From positions 35,402,001 through 35,466,000 of the forward strand of contig OZ231128.1 in assembly GCA_965153355.1 (NCBI GenBank): a stretch of DNA of 64,000 bases. The letters run 5' to 3'. The DNA is from Flaccisagitta enflata (Eukaryota > Chaetognatha > Sagittoidea > Aphragmophora). This document shows positions 1 to 11,615 of this stretch, in pieces. The first letter of the stretch is position 1. Each line of letters begins with the position of its first letter. The translations under genes were made by a program, and so were the position numbers. The notes beneath the pieces were generated by a model, which saw only the letters and a list, made by a program, of their open reading frames with translations, was not told where the DNA came from and did no database searches.

Positions 1-916
1 GGGTCCTCTGGATGGGCCCATCAGGGGTCTTCAGCCTTCTTATCTAGTTCTGCTGCACTGATGAGGGAAGCTAAAGAGATAACTAGGCCCTTTGTTGTCA
101 AAGATGGCAAAAAATTGATAAAAATGCTTAAATTTTGGTCATTTTTGCCTGCCTGGTTCCTTTTAGGAGCATCTAGGAGCCCCTTGAATGTTAAGTGTTC
201 CAAACCAGGTGTGACAGTATCTTTACATAAATTGTAATTTCTAATAACATTTGAGAAGAAACAACTCCAAAACTCCTCATATTTTAGCCATTTTCAGGCT
301 ATTTTGTCATTTGAGGCCCTTTGAGACTTTCTGTGGAGGGCCCCACAGGGACCCCTATCAGCTACTTCTCCTTATTTTATGTTCTACTACCTAACATCTT
401 TCAAACAAGACCAGCTCCAAGGATTTTTAACAATTTGTCAAGGAATAGCAAAGAAAACAAGATGAACAATCTCAAATTTTGCATTGTTTTTGGTAGTGCT
501 TTTGCACCCCCAAAAGGGGGACTAAAAGTGCTCCTCGCCAGAGGGAAATGGGAAATATGGCCCAAACTTTTTTTTTCTCAAAGTAGACATAAAAAGTAAA
601 CTTTTCACAAATGCAAATCCTTCTATGACCAAAAAAAAATTTTTCACCCCCATCTATTTTTGGCGTTTATTGCGATTTTCACATTTTTCGGTTCCTTAGC
701 CAGCAATTTATATGAGGGCTCCCGTTGCACATTTTTCGAAAAATCATAAAACAACAGTCATTTTGGTCAAAGAGGATGTCGATGGTAAGTTTTAGAAAGA
801 GATTTTAGACTTTTATGATACTGCATCCTATCTGAGATGTCCTACTGTAGACTCGCGATTCCGTCTGTAGACTCGCGATTCCGTCTGTAGACTCGCGATT
901 CCGTCTGTAGACAAAC
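1..916. other. DHX16 intron at the left edge
   Basis: This follows the donor at 916 of the last visible DHX16 exon. No frame on either strand resembles the expected helicase motif I region, so I read it all as intron. It is AT-rich with short homopolymers. The donor-proximal part (847-916) holds a 20-bp unit, TAGACTCGCGATTCCGTCTG, repeated three times. Confidence 0.6.
845..911. repeat. 20-bp tandem triplication beside a splice donor
   Basis: The unit TAGACTCGCGATTCCGTCTG occurs three times head to tail and starts again for a few bases. The array abuts the donor of the DHX16 exon ending at 917. On the gene strand each unit carries CTACAG, an acceptor-like trinucleotide context. Confidence 0.9.
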
Positions 917-3004
917 CTGATGTTCGTGAACCGCTTGGATGATATCCCCTTTAAAAGGGAACACGGGTAAACTCTCTTGACACTCTTTGATCTCCCTGCG
1001 CTTCTTCTCCTGTTCGGACTCTCCTCTCTTCTTCTCCCTTTCCTTCTCCTTGCGACTTTGCCTCTTCATCTCCTCGTCACCGAGTCCCACGCCTTCGCTG
1101 CCGGGCAACTTCAGCGCCGCCACGAATTCGATCTCCTCGCCCAAAACCATCTCGTACTTTTTCGCCGTTGATTTGGCCGACGCGTCCTTGGCGCCAAATT
1201 TCATCACGCCTGAAGAGGAGGAGGTGGCAGGTGTGGAGGAAGGGAACAACAATGAGGAATTTGGAAGGATGCAATCAAATAAACCAAAATGCGATAAAGG
1301 AAAGTAGTATCGTTTAACCCCGTTACTGGTTTCGCAACCCACAGCACCCCATTACTGGTTTCGCTACCCACAGCTAACTGTGCAACACTTGGCGCCACCT
1401 CAAACCTTTTCTTACCTAACGCCAGATGTTCCTCTTCCCATTTCTTCTGCTCGGCGTTGGGAGCTTTCTCGCGGTCGTCCACTTCCACGTAAGCGGAAGT
1501 TTCGCCTTTCTTTTGATCGGGCATCACGTAATGATCCACTTTGGACATGTCCTGAAGAAACGTGAGAGAGAAGCAAGGCGTGTAAGGGGTTAGATAGAAG
1601 AAAGATCGAAGAGGAAGATAGGAAAAGGAAGTTATAGAAGAGATGTCAGAGAGGAGCAAGAGGAAGGTGTTAGATCGAAGGAAGAAGAGGTAGTCAAACG
1701 TTTCATCGGCCTAGATAAGCTATAAGTCAGGATCCTCACCTGGGCTTTCTTGTAATCCCTGGCCAAGTTCAACACTCTCTTCTTGTACTCCAAGTCGGCT
1801 CTTTCTCTTTGGGTCAGTTTGGCGTCTCCGAAGAGGTATTCCTCGTCGACGATGTCGGCCTCCAACTCTTCCACTTTGTCCACTTCCCGCTTCTTTAAGT
1901 AATCACGGCGAGACTTTTTCCGCAATTCGGGAATCATCTTCTTTTGATCTTCTTGGGCCATCACGAGGCGCTTTTGGGCTTCCTCGTAGGCGGCCTTATC
2001 CGAGCGCTCGACCAAATTGCGGGTTTTCGCTGTTTGGAGTTGAGGAGATGGTGGTGGGGAGGGGGTAGGGGGGGTCAAAGGGGGAAAATAAAGAGATGGG
2101 AGGAAGAAGTGGAAGGGAAAGGGAAAGTGGGAAGGGCAGGAAGAGAGTTAACTCGGTGGCTTTGAATATGTGATAGAGTTATGACAAATTTGGTCATAAC
2201 ACAACATACTCAGGTTTGGCTAGGTTTTTTTAATCTCGCGAGATCATATGGCACGGTTTATCATCACTGGCGAAATGGCGATGCATCTACGAGCGGTAAA
2301 AAACAACTAGATCAGGAAAATTTCTCACCTTTCTCTCGATCCCTAGCTCTCTGGGCGAAAGCGTCCCTTTCCTCCAAATCTGCCAGTCTTTCTTTTTCCT
2401 CCTTTTCAAACTCTTCCTCCTCCTCCTCCTCCTCCTCCTCTGCTTGGTCCCCCCATTTGCCCCCACGTCGATCGTCGTAAGTCCTTCTTTTAATCGTCGT
2501 CTCGTCTTCGCTGCTGCTTTCGTCGTATTTCTTCTTTTGCCTCACATTCCTCTCCGCTTTCTCCCTTTTCTCTTTCTTCTTTTCCTTTTTCTCCTTTTTC
2601 ATTTTCTTCTTTTTCGGTCGCGAGTCTTCGTCATCATCGTCGTCGTCGTCGGTGTCTTCCAGCATTTGATAAGTCTCGTTCTTTTTCTGCAATTCCCATT
2701 GGCGTAACACGGAGGCGCTGGGCGCGTTTTTCGCCGACGCTCCTCCTCCTCCTCCTCCGGCGCCGGTGTTGGAAGATGGCGCCGCCTTACGTGGGATTCT
2801 GTCATACAATTTGCCCGCGAAGGCGACGACGGCGTCGTTGACGTCGACGGTTTCCGTTTCGCGGATGCGACGCAGAAAATCCGAGGAAGAATTAGATTTG
2901 TTGGCGAGACCGACGAGGAATTGCGCCACGTATTTGTCACTGAGGCCGAGAATATCGTGCAACTCGTCGTTGACCCAATTGGTCAGTTCTTTCTCCGACG
3001 ACAT
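917..3004 (-). CDS. DHX16: DHX16/Prp2 pre-mRNA-splicing DEAH-box helicase, N-terminal half (partial)
   Basis: DHX16 is the DEAH-box ATPase that remodels the activated spliceosome before the first splicing step. Four coding exons read on the minus strand: 2329-3004, 1740-2029, 1416-1551 and 917-1209. Exon lengths keep the frame (phases 1, 0, 1, 0) and junctions are GT-AG. The ATG at 3004 gives an N-terminus ([20 protein letters not shown]) matching the family start. A Lys/Glu/Asp-rich low-complexity region follows, then the highly conserved block around [18 protein letters not shown] and [12 protein letters not shown], then FGAKDAS and [19 protein letters not shown]. In the family that last block lies just before Walker A, so the 465 residues here are only the regulatory N-terminal half. 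The RecA domains must lie left of position 1. About 580 bp separate its start from the stop of the TMEM130-like gene upstream. Confidence 0.93.
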
Positions 3005-3580
3005 GGCAGATGTGATTTGATCTTTCCAACACTGAAAGATTTCTTCAAATTGTTTTCAATCCATACTATAATTCTGCGTGTGAAAATTCAATGCAGGGTG
3101 ATTCATAAAAATCAATTCCTAAACCAATAACCAGATTCACAGCGCAGTAATAAGAAAACATTGTGGCAAAATGAAAACAGAGCTGGATTTAGGGACAACA
3201 AATCCTAAAAGACGCTTGTTCATTACAATACATATACTGTCAACAAAATACCAGATTGGTAAAAAAATTCTGAAAATGTCATGAAAACAGTGTAAAAAAA
3301 TTTCACATAAATACGTCTGTAAAGATAACGCAACATCCTCGATCAACTGGTGAGTAGAAATGAGATTATCAATGTGTCAAGTATCCCTGAGTAACACTAC
3401 AAAACAAGAGAATACATGAGGTAGATAACAATTTGCTTCACCTCGCCTGGAGGAAGATCATGATCAGTCCTAACGCCGATTAATTGCACCGCATTTCAAA
3501 TACACGCTACTGATGAATTACAAATACACGCTACGTTGTCACAATCTTGCTGAAAATGCTACTAAAGCTAGAGATATCCG

Positions 3581-6151
3581 TCATCTGGGACGCCGAGGCG
3601 AATTCTGGTAAGAGTTTTTGGTGAACACATTGGCTTCATCTCCATCATCATCGTCATCGGTTTCTTCGGCTTCGCCATTGAGCACGTTGGCAAAACCCCG
3701 CCGATACCACGGCTCAACCACGCCTAAATCCTGCCGTAGCTTTAGGTGAATGTAAGTCGGGCCTTCTAATATATTTTCGTGAGAATCGCGATTTCCTGAT
3801 GACGCCGCACCGTCATCTATGCGGAAATACTGAAAAAGAAAGAGTGAAAGAAAAGGTTTACAAAAGGAAGAGATAGAAAAGTGGACAGGGGTGTATATAG
3901 TTCCACAACCTTTGACCTTCCCCGCCTTTGATTTTCTTCAATTGGATTTTCATTGATTTTGTGCTTAAGGTTTAAGTAGCATAAAATTGTGTTTTAATTA
4001 TCATGTTTAATGATTTGTTACTGCCAATAGTTATATTTTAAGGGCAACAGACAAAATACAACCTAGGCATAAGAAAGAGGAGAGGAAAACACACGTAAGA
4101 CAAAGACGATGTGAAAAAGAATAAAGAGAAGCGATTTGAATCGACAGTTGCGGGAGCGGCGATGATCCGAAAGATGAAAGGAACGAGGAGAACATTGGCA
4201 ATCGACGATCGACCACGACGATCCGTTCAATCACTCACCCGAAAATTGGACCGACGCCGAGATCGAGAATGGGGATAATAAACGAAGCAGTAATAACTGA
4301 ATGCGAGGGTGCCGACGACGAGCGCGAAGAAGACGACGGGGAAAAAGATGGTGGCGGCGAAGGCGGGAAAATGCGACGTCGAATAAACCCATAAATAAAT
4401 CGTCTCGTTGGCGATCGTCTCGTTGGCGTGAGAAAGACGGTTTTCCGCGGTGATGAAGATGCGATAGGAACCCTCGAGGCTAAAATTGCGAGAAAGAGGA
4501 ATGACGCACTCATGCGGTGAAAGATCTTCTTCGTGATCGTCATCGTCGATTGAAGAAGGATGAATAATATGTTGTTGCTGCTTGGTGCAAGTGTGCGTTC
4601 CAGAATCTTCTGGTGGCGCGTAAGGCGAGGATTGAGCGTACTGGATCGTCCAGCGGATGGTTAATGGAAAAGTGCCTGTGAGATGGTCAGGAGGCGAAAT
4701 ACTTATCATTTTGGCTACAGAAGAAGGGTTAATACAAAGTGCGAACCCCCTAAAACTGTAGCAACCCCTCCCCTTACAGATCTAATTACAACAATAAAGT
4801 TTTTGCTGGGTTGTAAATCATAGCTCAGAACTACACAGATGGCGCCACCAGGGTAATTTTGAAGTTTACAATTCAGCATAGAGTTATAACACAAAATCCT
4901 TATTTTTAAAAGTAGCTAATTTTAACACTTTTATAAACTACATCTTGAGTTAGAAGTCAAAATTTAAAAATTGCACTTGTGGCGCCACTTGTATTGATAC
5001 AAAAATTCTTTCTTTATGTGAAAAGTCTATACATGAGGGCTGTAGGTGGGGGTGCTACAGTTTTTTATGGGGTTCACACCTTGTATTAAGCACATTGATG
5101 TGAGTATAAAATCCTATGAACTAAGCTGAGCCTGCTTCAATATTAGTCTTTACTATATTGCAGCGGATAAAATTGCATTCTCTGTCTGCCCAATATGCTC
5201 AACAGTCAACAAATTAAGCTCACCATTAACGAAGATCTTGGCATTCCAACTAGTCCCAGAAGCCACCGTATTATTATTTTTCAGCCCCATCAATTTCAAG
5301 CCCTGCACCTTCTCCATAATCTTGATACGCGTGGTGTTGTACCCAGTTTTGATCATCGTTCTATTTCCTTCCATGCCGGGATAATGGGGCATCGGCATGA
5401 ACAACGTCGCGTTCATCGTAATGTCGAAAATTCCGGTCTTATTGAACGTCATCATGAAGATGTAGCCGTAATCCTCGCGCGGGATATCGTGACCGGTTAT
5501 CGTCCAATATCGCGTCGCGTTAGCCCATCTCATCACTTGCCACGGATCCCTCTCGCCGCACGCCATGGTAAATACTCTCCCTCTCAAATGATACAATCCT
5601 TCGTAATACCAAGGCGGTTTAAAAAGCACCTCGCGGACGGTCATCCAATATTTAGGATGTTCAATCAAACGAACCTGGGTCTGTGACTGAGCCACCGGCT
5701 GGGACCACCTGGGGTCGAAATCTGGGTCGTCGAAAACCTGCACGCCGATTGTTCGCGTCCCATCCACACTCCGCAATGAAGGACATCGCATAAATTGATA
5801 ATGATAAGTCACGTTATAAATGGAAACGAGCGGCGAAGGCGAAAAGACTCGGGTTATGCGATGGGGACAATCGTACGGACCGGAAGTGTCGATCCAATGA
5901 AAAAAGAACTTGGGGGTCTTAGGGGAATTGTTCGTTGGAATGATCGCGGAACCATTTATCGGTATTAAAGTGAGATTCACAGTCATGGGAGTGTCATAAA
6001 CCGTCGGTCCATCATTCACGATGGACAATGTGTAAGGAAAGTCATAATAGACAGAACTTCGAGATTCCACTAAACATGATAACGACGCGGATTGGGCTAG
6101 AAAGCAGACTAAGCCGACGAGGTAGCGAGGGTCTGGAATTGCACTGGCCAT
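3581..6151 (-). CDS. TMEM130-like type I membrane glycoprotein, complete
   Basis: Three exons: 5224-6151, 4239-4714 and 3581-3829, joined in phases 1 and 0 with canonical GT-AG sites, giving 550 residues. The N-terminus has a hydrophobic signal peptide (YLVGLVCFLAQSASLSCLV). The lumenal part has many N-glycosylation sequons, a FFFHWIDTSG segment like the TMEM130 'FHWI' block, and a PKD-like segment around YIFMMTFNKTGIFDITM. Exon 2 carries a second Ig/PKD-like half (FPLTIRWTIQ ... CVIPLSRNFSLEGSYRIFIT-AEN) and one membrane span (FAATIFFPVVFFALVVGTLA). Exon 3 encodes the cytoplasmic tail, which has an acidic patch and a basic end. The domain order matches TMEM130 and the PMEL/GPNMB-like group; orthology to TMEM130 is my inference. 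Its function is unknown. It lies between DHX16 and geminin on the same strand with about 0.6 kb on each side. Confidence 0.8.
3888..4050. repeat. Partial copy of the 9192-9493 TIR element in a TMEM130 intron
   Basis: It begins with AGGGGTGTATATAGTTCCA and continues through a CTTTGATTTTCTTC stretch and a diverged GTTTAAGTAGCATAAAATTG segment, in the same order as the full element at 9192-9493. The right end is missing or decayed. Confidence 0.6.
4729..5089. mobile_element. 361-bp palindromic MITE in TMEM130-like intron 1
   Basis: The terminal inverted repeats start TTAATACAA and run through GAACCCC and ACTGTAGCA on both sides. Inner palindromic matches include GGCGCCAC. It fills most of the 509-bp intron and ends only 14 bp from the acceptor of exon 2. 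No transposase is visible. Confidence 0.75.
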
Positions 6152-6773
6152 AGTTTTCTTATCTTGAGTATTCGGCGTGTTGACTGCTTGTTCACCAGCC
6201 CTAAAAAGTTCCCTCGGTATCTGCCCTCGCCTCTATTTTGGCCATCATATTTGCCTTAGCGAAAATAATTGCGTACATCAACGATATCAACGGCAGTTGT
6301 GAACAACAAAACGGAGGAAGACGCTCTTCAAGTGGAACCATTGTAATATATATCAGTGTAAATCAACCAATATCAAGAACGTAGTACATGTATACATATA
6401 ACAACTAGGAACATGTTAACAGGTCATGCGAACGTTAAATCGGGCGCGGGGAGAGAAAACCGAGTACAATCGATCGGAAGCGACGGGCAAAATGAACGCA
6501 ATGATAAACGGAACAAGAGGCCCGTAATGGGCAACGTTTGAGGGCGAAGTCATGTAACGTAATATTCTAAGCGAAATATTCATATCCTTCACTTAAGGAG
6601 GCCATACAACAGGAATTCATACAATAAACATCGTTTTAACGAAGCGCATTCACAGGCAAGGTTCAGTAGCAATTTCATGTTAAATGAGAATCGAAAATAG
6701 CTAAAAAGTTCCGACGTCGGATGCTAGTTGGAATGTCATTCATGAAACAATATGCAGAAACAGAGACAGAATC

Positions 6774-7432
6774 TCATTCGCCGTTGTTCTCGTCATCGCC
6801 GCCGTCGTCGTCGTCGTCTTCACCGTTGTCCAGTCCCAAAGCTTCCTTTAAAAGGCGGTTTTCTTCTTCCAGAGTCTCGTTGAGTTTGGAGTATTTAGCC
6901 AACTCGGCGCGAAGGGATTCGTTAGTCGCGGAGACGTCGAGAAAACTCTCGGAAAGACGATCACGCTCACCTGAAGGGGGAAATTGGAGCAGTAAAATGG
7001 ATGGAACAATAATGGATAGAATATATTCACTAATGGATAGATCTATGCACATAAGGATACATCTGTTCTCATATGGATAGATCTATTCACATGTGGATAG
7101 ATCTTTTCATTTATCCGCTCATTCAATTAATGAATAAATAGATAGAATGAAACAATGAATGAATGAAACGAATAATTGAATAGATTCAATCATTGATTGG
7201 ATAGAAGTGGAGGATTTGATAGGTTCAGACAGGGGGGTGAAAATGCATAAGTTTGTAAATTCGCTGAAGAATCCCAAACTCAGGCAATGACTCAAATCTA
7301 ACCTCGAAGAGTTTCGTTGAGGTCGTGAAGACTTTGGTTTTCTTCAAGAGTTTCGGCGAGGGCCTCCCGTCGCGCTTCGGCCAAATCTTTGTAATAATTC
7401 TCCGATGGTTCTGTGTAAGAAAGATAGAAATA

Positions 7433-7491
<59 letters not shown>

Positions 7492-7529
7492 TAAGATAGA
7501 TAGATAGAAAGAAAGATAGAAAGAAAGAT

Positions 7530-7560
<31 letters not shown>

Positions 7561-8518
7561 AAAAAAGATATAAACAAAGATAGAAAAATAGAAAGTAAGA
7601 AAGATAGAAAGTAAGAGAGAAAGAGAGAAAGTAAGAAAGATGGAAAGAAAGAAAGAGAAAGAAAGAAAGAGATAAAGAAAGCTAGATAGAAAGAAAGATG
7701 GAAAGAAACAAATATAGTAAGATAGAAAGAAAGATGGAAAGAAACAGAGAAAGAAGAGAAAGAGAGAGAAAGAAAGAGAGAAAGAAAGAGAGAAAGAAAG
7801 AGAGAAAGAAAGAGAGAAAGAGAGAGAAAGAGAGAGAAAGAAAGAGAGAGAAAGAGAGAGAAAGAGAGAGTGAGAGAAACAAAGATAGAAACAAAGATAG
7901 AAACAAAGATTGAAAAAAAGATTGAAAGAAAGATTGAAAGAAAGATTGACAATAAGATTGACAATAAGATTGACAGAAAGATTGACAGAGAGATTGAAAG
8001 AAAGATTGAAAGAAAGATTGAAAGAAAGATTGAAAGAAAGATTGAAAGAAAGGAAAACAGCTACGGTTAAGCTTCACTAGAGGACATGTCCAAGGACTGA
8101 GCAAACTCATTCTTCATAGTGAAGCTGCCTTATTGCCATCATAGAAATAGCTACAAGATATCTCAAAAACAATATGTTAAATTCCTTATGAGCGGGCATG
8201 CCTCATTAGCGGGTGCGCACTTGCTGTATTACTAGTAAATTACTACGCCATTGACATGTCTGCACAAATTGTTGGTAGATTAAACGCTATATCGAAGAGA
8301 ACAGTTGTGCTCAGTGTACCATCTGCCAATAAGTCTAGTGCTTCTTTGGGTAGTTGTGCTTCTTGCGACTCCGTTGACGGTCCCGCTTCCTTCCATTCCT
8401 CCGTCTGTACGCCCTCGTCGCGAGTGATCACCGTCGAAGGCGGTTTTTGAGCGCTCTTTTTTGCGGTCCGGATTTTACAGAATTCCAAGTTTGCATAGAA
8501 AATCAGGGGGTGGAAGGC
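6774..8518 (-). CDS. Geminin-family coiled-coil protein, C-terminal exons (partial)
   Basis: Geminin inhibits the replication licensing factor CDT1 through a dimeric coiled coil and acts in the nucleus. Exons read here are 6774-6970 (stop at 6774), 7303-7410, and one ending at donor 8320. Joining them in phase gives KEALDLLADEPSENYYKDLA then EARREALAETLEENQSLH, which matches the geminin signature (EAFDLMV..NPSSQYWKEVAE.RRKALYE.L.EN..LH). The coiled coil continues as ERDRLSESFLDVSATNESLR and LEEENRLLKEAL and ends in an acidic tail (DDDDDGGDDENNGE). The 5' limit of the third exon is uncertain: acceptors at 8519 or nearer 8465 are possible. The N-terminus with a possible destruction box was not found and should lie upstream. 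MCIDAS or GMNC are alternatives, but the DLL/YYKDLAE linkage favours geminin itself. Confidence 0.8.
7428..8060. repeat. (GAAA/GATA/GATT)n microsatellite in a geminin intron
   Basis: About 630 bp of purine-rich tetranucleotides grade from GAAA to GATA, then GAGA, then GATTGAAA. It occupies most of the intron between the two coiled-coil exons. Long open frames (RKKERKKE, FLSLFLS) on both strands are artefacts of the repeat. Confidence 0.95.
8040..8235. repeat. Dispersed repeat related to the 49.05-49.44 kb repeat
   Basis: It shares a CACTAGAG...GGACTGAGCAAA...GCCTTATTGCCA...GCGGGCATGCCTCAT...GCGGGTGCGC order with the longer copy near 49.1 kb. Here the GGCGGGCATGCC unit is present only once or twice, there many times. 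Confidence 0.65.
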
Positions 8519-8639
8519 TAAAAAATTCTTAGCAACTTTAAATCCTCCCAGCAGCGGCAGCAGAGAAAGCCAGTTACATCCGGGAGGGATAAAGGGCCAA
8601 CCACAAGCCTCGCCCACTCCCTCTGGCCAATAGGGCGCC

Positions 8640-8840
8640 TTTGAGGCCACTTTGAAAATCCCCTGCGAAAAATCCCTGCAAACATTTCGCATGGGATGCG
8701 AACAGTTCGCATGGTCTGCGAACAGTTCGCATGACGCGCGAAATTGTTTGTACCATGGACAAAAGGCTCTAAACATCAAAATAAAGGTTGACTGTCAGTT
8801 CATCATTCCTTTGGTCGGTCCGTCAATCTGTTAATCTGCC
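8640..8840. repeat. Dispersed repeat R1, copy 1
   Basis: The segment GCGAACAGTTCGCATG...TTTGTACCATGGACAAAAGG...AAACATCAAAAT recurs at 8990-9180 and 13024-13195. The copies end with GTCAATCTGTTAATCTGC where intact. Family unknown. Confidence 0.7.
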
Positions 8841-8989
8841 AGATATTCCAACGCAACCTACTCTTATAGATTTTTTTAGCAAAGTTGTTTCTCTAAATAG
8901 CTGATACTGACTGCTCGTAGGGATGATACTGACTGCTTGTGGGTGACTCAGACTACTTGGGAGGTGAGGTTGACTGCCTGAGGGTGATT

Positions 8990-9180
8990 CCAACTGAATG
9001 GGGCTGACACTGACTGATGATACAGAAATTCCGCATGGGAGGCAAATATTTTGTGTGGGATGCGAAAAGTTTGCATGGTATGCAAAAACATTTGTACCAC
9101 GGACAAAAGGCTGTAAACATCAAAATACAAGTTCACTATCAATTCATCGGTCCTTTGGTCAGTCTGTCAATCTGTTAATC
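8990..9180. repeat. Dispersed repeat R1, copy 2
   Basis: Same order as copy 1 (TTTGCATGGTATGC, TTTGTACCACGGACAAAAGG, CAATCTGTTAATCTGC). The Penelope-like fragment begins right after it, with a TIR element inserted at the junction. Confidence 0.7.
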
Positions 9181-9191
9181 TGCTTTTTTCC

Positions 9192-9493
9192 AGGGGTGTA
9201 TATAGTTGCACGACCTTTGATTTCTTTCCCCCTGGTCCTTTTGATTTTCCCATGGCCTAACTACATTTGATTTTCTTTCCAATATACCCCCTATATAGTA
9301 ATATTTTGGTTTAAATAGTATGAAATAGTGTTGTGGTGACTAAATATTACATTTTAGTACTGCCAAAAGTGTAATATCTTCTATATTTTTCTGTTTTTGG
9401 TTTTTCTACCCTTTGATTTTCTTCCCCATTTCCAAATCCTTTGATTTTATTCCCCCCCCTGCCAGGGGGGGAATACGCAACTATATACAGGCC
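9192..9493. mobile_element. 302-bp TIR element with 11-bp target duplication
   Basis: The ends AGGGGTGTATATAGTTGC and GCAACTATATACAGGCC are imperfect inverted repeats. They are flanked on both sides by TGCTTTTTTCC (9181-9191 and 9494-9504). A duplication of this length suggests Mutator-like transposition. No coding capacity. Confidence 0.75.
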
Positions 9494-9504
9494 TGCTTTT
9501 TTCC

Positions 9505-9935
9505 AATTTCCAATTGCACAAGTGTGGATGGATTTCTCAGTAAAAGAAGCTATCAAAATTGCCGAAGAAAAAGGAGTAAATGTGCCTCGCTCTCTACAAG
9601 TTTATATGGATGATACTTTTGGTATTCTCCGCCAAAACGCGACATTTGGAATTTACTGAGTGCCTCTTTACTGAGTGCCTCTCTTCAGTCTACCCTCGTC
9701 TCAACTTTACCTTCGAAATCGAGGAAGATGGTCACATACCTTTCCTGGACGCTCACGTGACTCGTCTGCCAGATGGCCATATCAACTTTTCGGTGTATTT
9801 CAAGATGTCAAATACGGGTCTTACTATAAATCCTCGCTCAAATCAGGACCCCTCTTCGTGGATTGGAGTCTTTAAAGAACTCTATGTAGAGCTTATCGCA
9901 TTTGCTCAACGCCCTCACTCCTTAAACGCTTAAAG
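9505..9935 (+). pseudogene. PLE reverse transcriptase, C-terminal half, frameshifted
   Basis: The frame through 9535-9658 has the RT catalytic motif YMDDTFGIL. The reading then shifts by one near 9630-9640 and continues as YPRLNFTFEIEEDGHIPFLD then AHVTRLPDGHINFSVYFK, the conserved motif D/E and thumb region of Penelope-like RTs. A 15-bp direct duplication (TTTACTGAGTGCCTC) lies just after the shift. The RT fingers are missing upstream of 9505. Confidence 0.85.
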
Positions 9936-10033
9936 AAAAGATAAAATTTTCTCGTGAATAATTTTGAAGACAACGGATTTGAAAGAAGCAAACTTTTAAT
10001 AATCGCCCAAGAATATAAACCCCCGGATTAAGA

Positions 10034-10375
10034 ATGGAACCTCCTCCACCGCCGCCTCCTCCTCCTCCGCCGCCTCCTCCTCCGCCACCTCCTCCTCCTC
10101 CACCAGCTTCTCCTTCACAGCGTGGATCCTCATCTATGAACTTACGCCGTCTTCGCCCTACCGCTGATCGTATACGTCAACAACAACAACAACCGGAACA
10201 ACAACAACAACAACCGGAACAACAACAACAACCGGAACAACAACAACCGTAACAACAACAACCGTAACAACAACAACCGTAACAACAACAACAACAACCG
10301 GAGCAACAAAACAACCGGAACAACAACAACAACAACAACCAGAGCAACAACAACATTTTGGGCGATGGAGTATGA
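10034..10375 (+). repeat. Pro-codon (CCTCCT) and (CAACAACCG)n low-complexity tract inside the PLE
   Basis: A CCTCCTCCGCC-type tract encodes polyproline and is followed by CAACAA repeats encoding Gln (or Asn). It sits between the RT and endonuclease pieces. It may be an expanded linker codon run or a later microsatellite. Confidence 0.8.
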
Positions 10376-10628
10376 CGCGACGGAGTATAACGCGATGGTG
10401 ATTAAAGCGATACCGGCACCAAAGCGACATGATATTAAAGCGACAGTATTTATCTATCATTTAAAATGAAGTCTTATGACAATCAATTCACTAAACTATT
10501 TGTCTTCAATATAATGTTAATCTATTTCTATGTCACTCGTGCAATTTCAAAGACTTTTTCCTAACTGTCGCTTAAATTATTTATAATCTATCTATCTCGG
10601 GTATCACGATCATTCACATTGACTTCGT

Positions 10629-10765
10629 TTTTAGGTGCGACAAAGCACCTCTATAACTGGCTGTGTCCGTCGGTCGGTCGGTCGGTCTGTCGGGCGCTAG
10701 TCTGTAAGTAACGCATTCATTCGACGATCCACACGTCGCACCTTATTGGCCTACTTGGCCTTGTT
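10629..10765. mobile_element. HINE-like element, subfamily D, inserted in the PLE
   Basis: The left end is TTTTTAG plus the hairpin AGGTGCGACAAAGCACCT, then CTATAACTGGCTGTGTCC and a (GTCG/GTCN)n core. The far end carries CACGTCGCACCTTATTGGCC and finishes GGCCTTGTT. GTCGCACCT at the far end is the exact reverse complement of the hairpin's outer arm. Confidence 0.85.
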
Positions 10766-10878
10766 CTTTCCTCAACTTTCTTTTCCTTTCTTTCCTTCTG
10801 TCACTTCAAATTCTTTATATTCTATCTATCTCTTGATATCGGGAATCACGATCATTCACATTGACTTAACTATCGCTT

Positions 10879-10903
10879 TATTTCTTTCTTTCTTTCTTTT
10901 TTT

Positions 10904-10959
<56 letters not shown>

Positions 10960-10961
10960 TC
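10879..10961. repeat. (TTTC)n microsatellite
   Basis: About 80 bp of TTTC lies inside the PLE interruption, just right of a second copy of the sequence seen at 10.57-10.62 kb (ATCTATCTC...ATCACGATCATTCACATTGA). Confidence 0.95.
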
Positions 10962-11139
10962 GCAAAGTCGTGAACCTCTTCCATCCTTGAAGTCACTAAA
11001 GGAAAAAGTGAAACCATTTCTCGAACCATTAATCTTACTAACATTATTTCAATTCTCGTACACTATTGCTCGTACACTATTGCTTACTTTCAACTATGGT
11101 CACATTCATCGCCAACTCCTTTTTTAATGAAGAGGAAAA

Positions 11140-11615
11140 GCTGTCGCTTTAATATCGGTCTCGCTTCGATATCGGTCTTGCTTTATACTCTGTCGCGTCA
11201 TACTCCATCGCCCAAGATGTATCGCTTTAATTTCGGGAACCCCGATAAAAAACTAAAACGGGTTTTCCTTCAGAATGATGTCTCATACCATACAAAACCA
11301 GGACCAAAACTAGGGAACGTTCTTTGCAGCGCCAATAAAACTCATGCGCAAACGTGTGAATTAAAAGGTATTTACGAACAAAACTGCGATTGTAATCCCA
11401 ACGTCAAATACATTGGACAAACGAGGGTCAATTTCCGCACGAGAATGCAGCAACATCGTAATGACGTCATGTCCTCCAAACCGGATGAAAACATTTCGGG
11501 CATCTCTAAACATGCGCGACAGTGCACGACCAGTATGATCAACTGGGATAACCCAAAAATCATAGCAACTTTTAATGATCGGGAAAAAAGTCGAAGTCAG
11601 TCTTCGACTTTTTGA
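11140..11615 (+). pseudogene. PLE GIY-YIG endonuclease domain
   Basis: The segment GIYEQNCDCNPNVKYIGQTR then NFRTRMQQHRNDV shows the GIY...YIG pair, the catalytic Arg helix (R...H) and a downstream His (ISKHARQC). NWDNPKIIATFNDREKS follows, as in PLEs. A Cys pair before YIG is typical of the PLE type. The frame stops at an inserted hairpin at about 11.59 kb. Confidence 0.85.
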
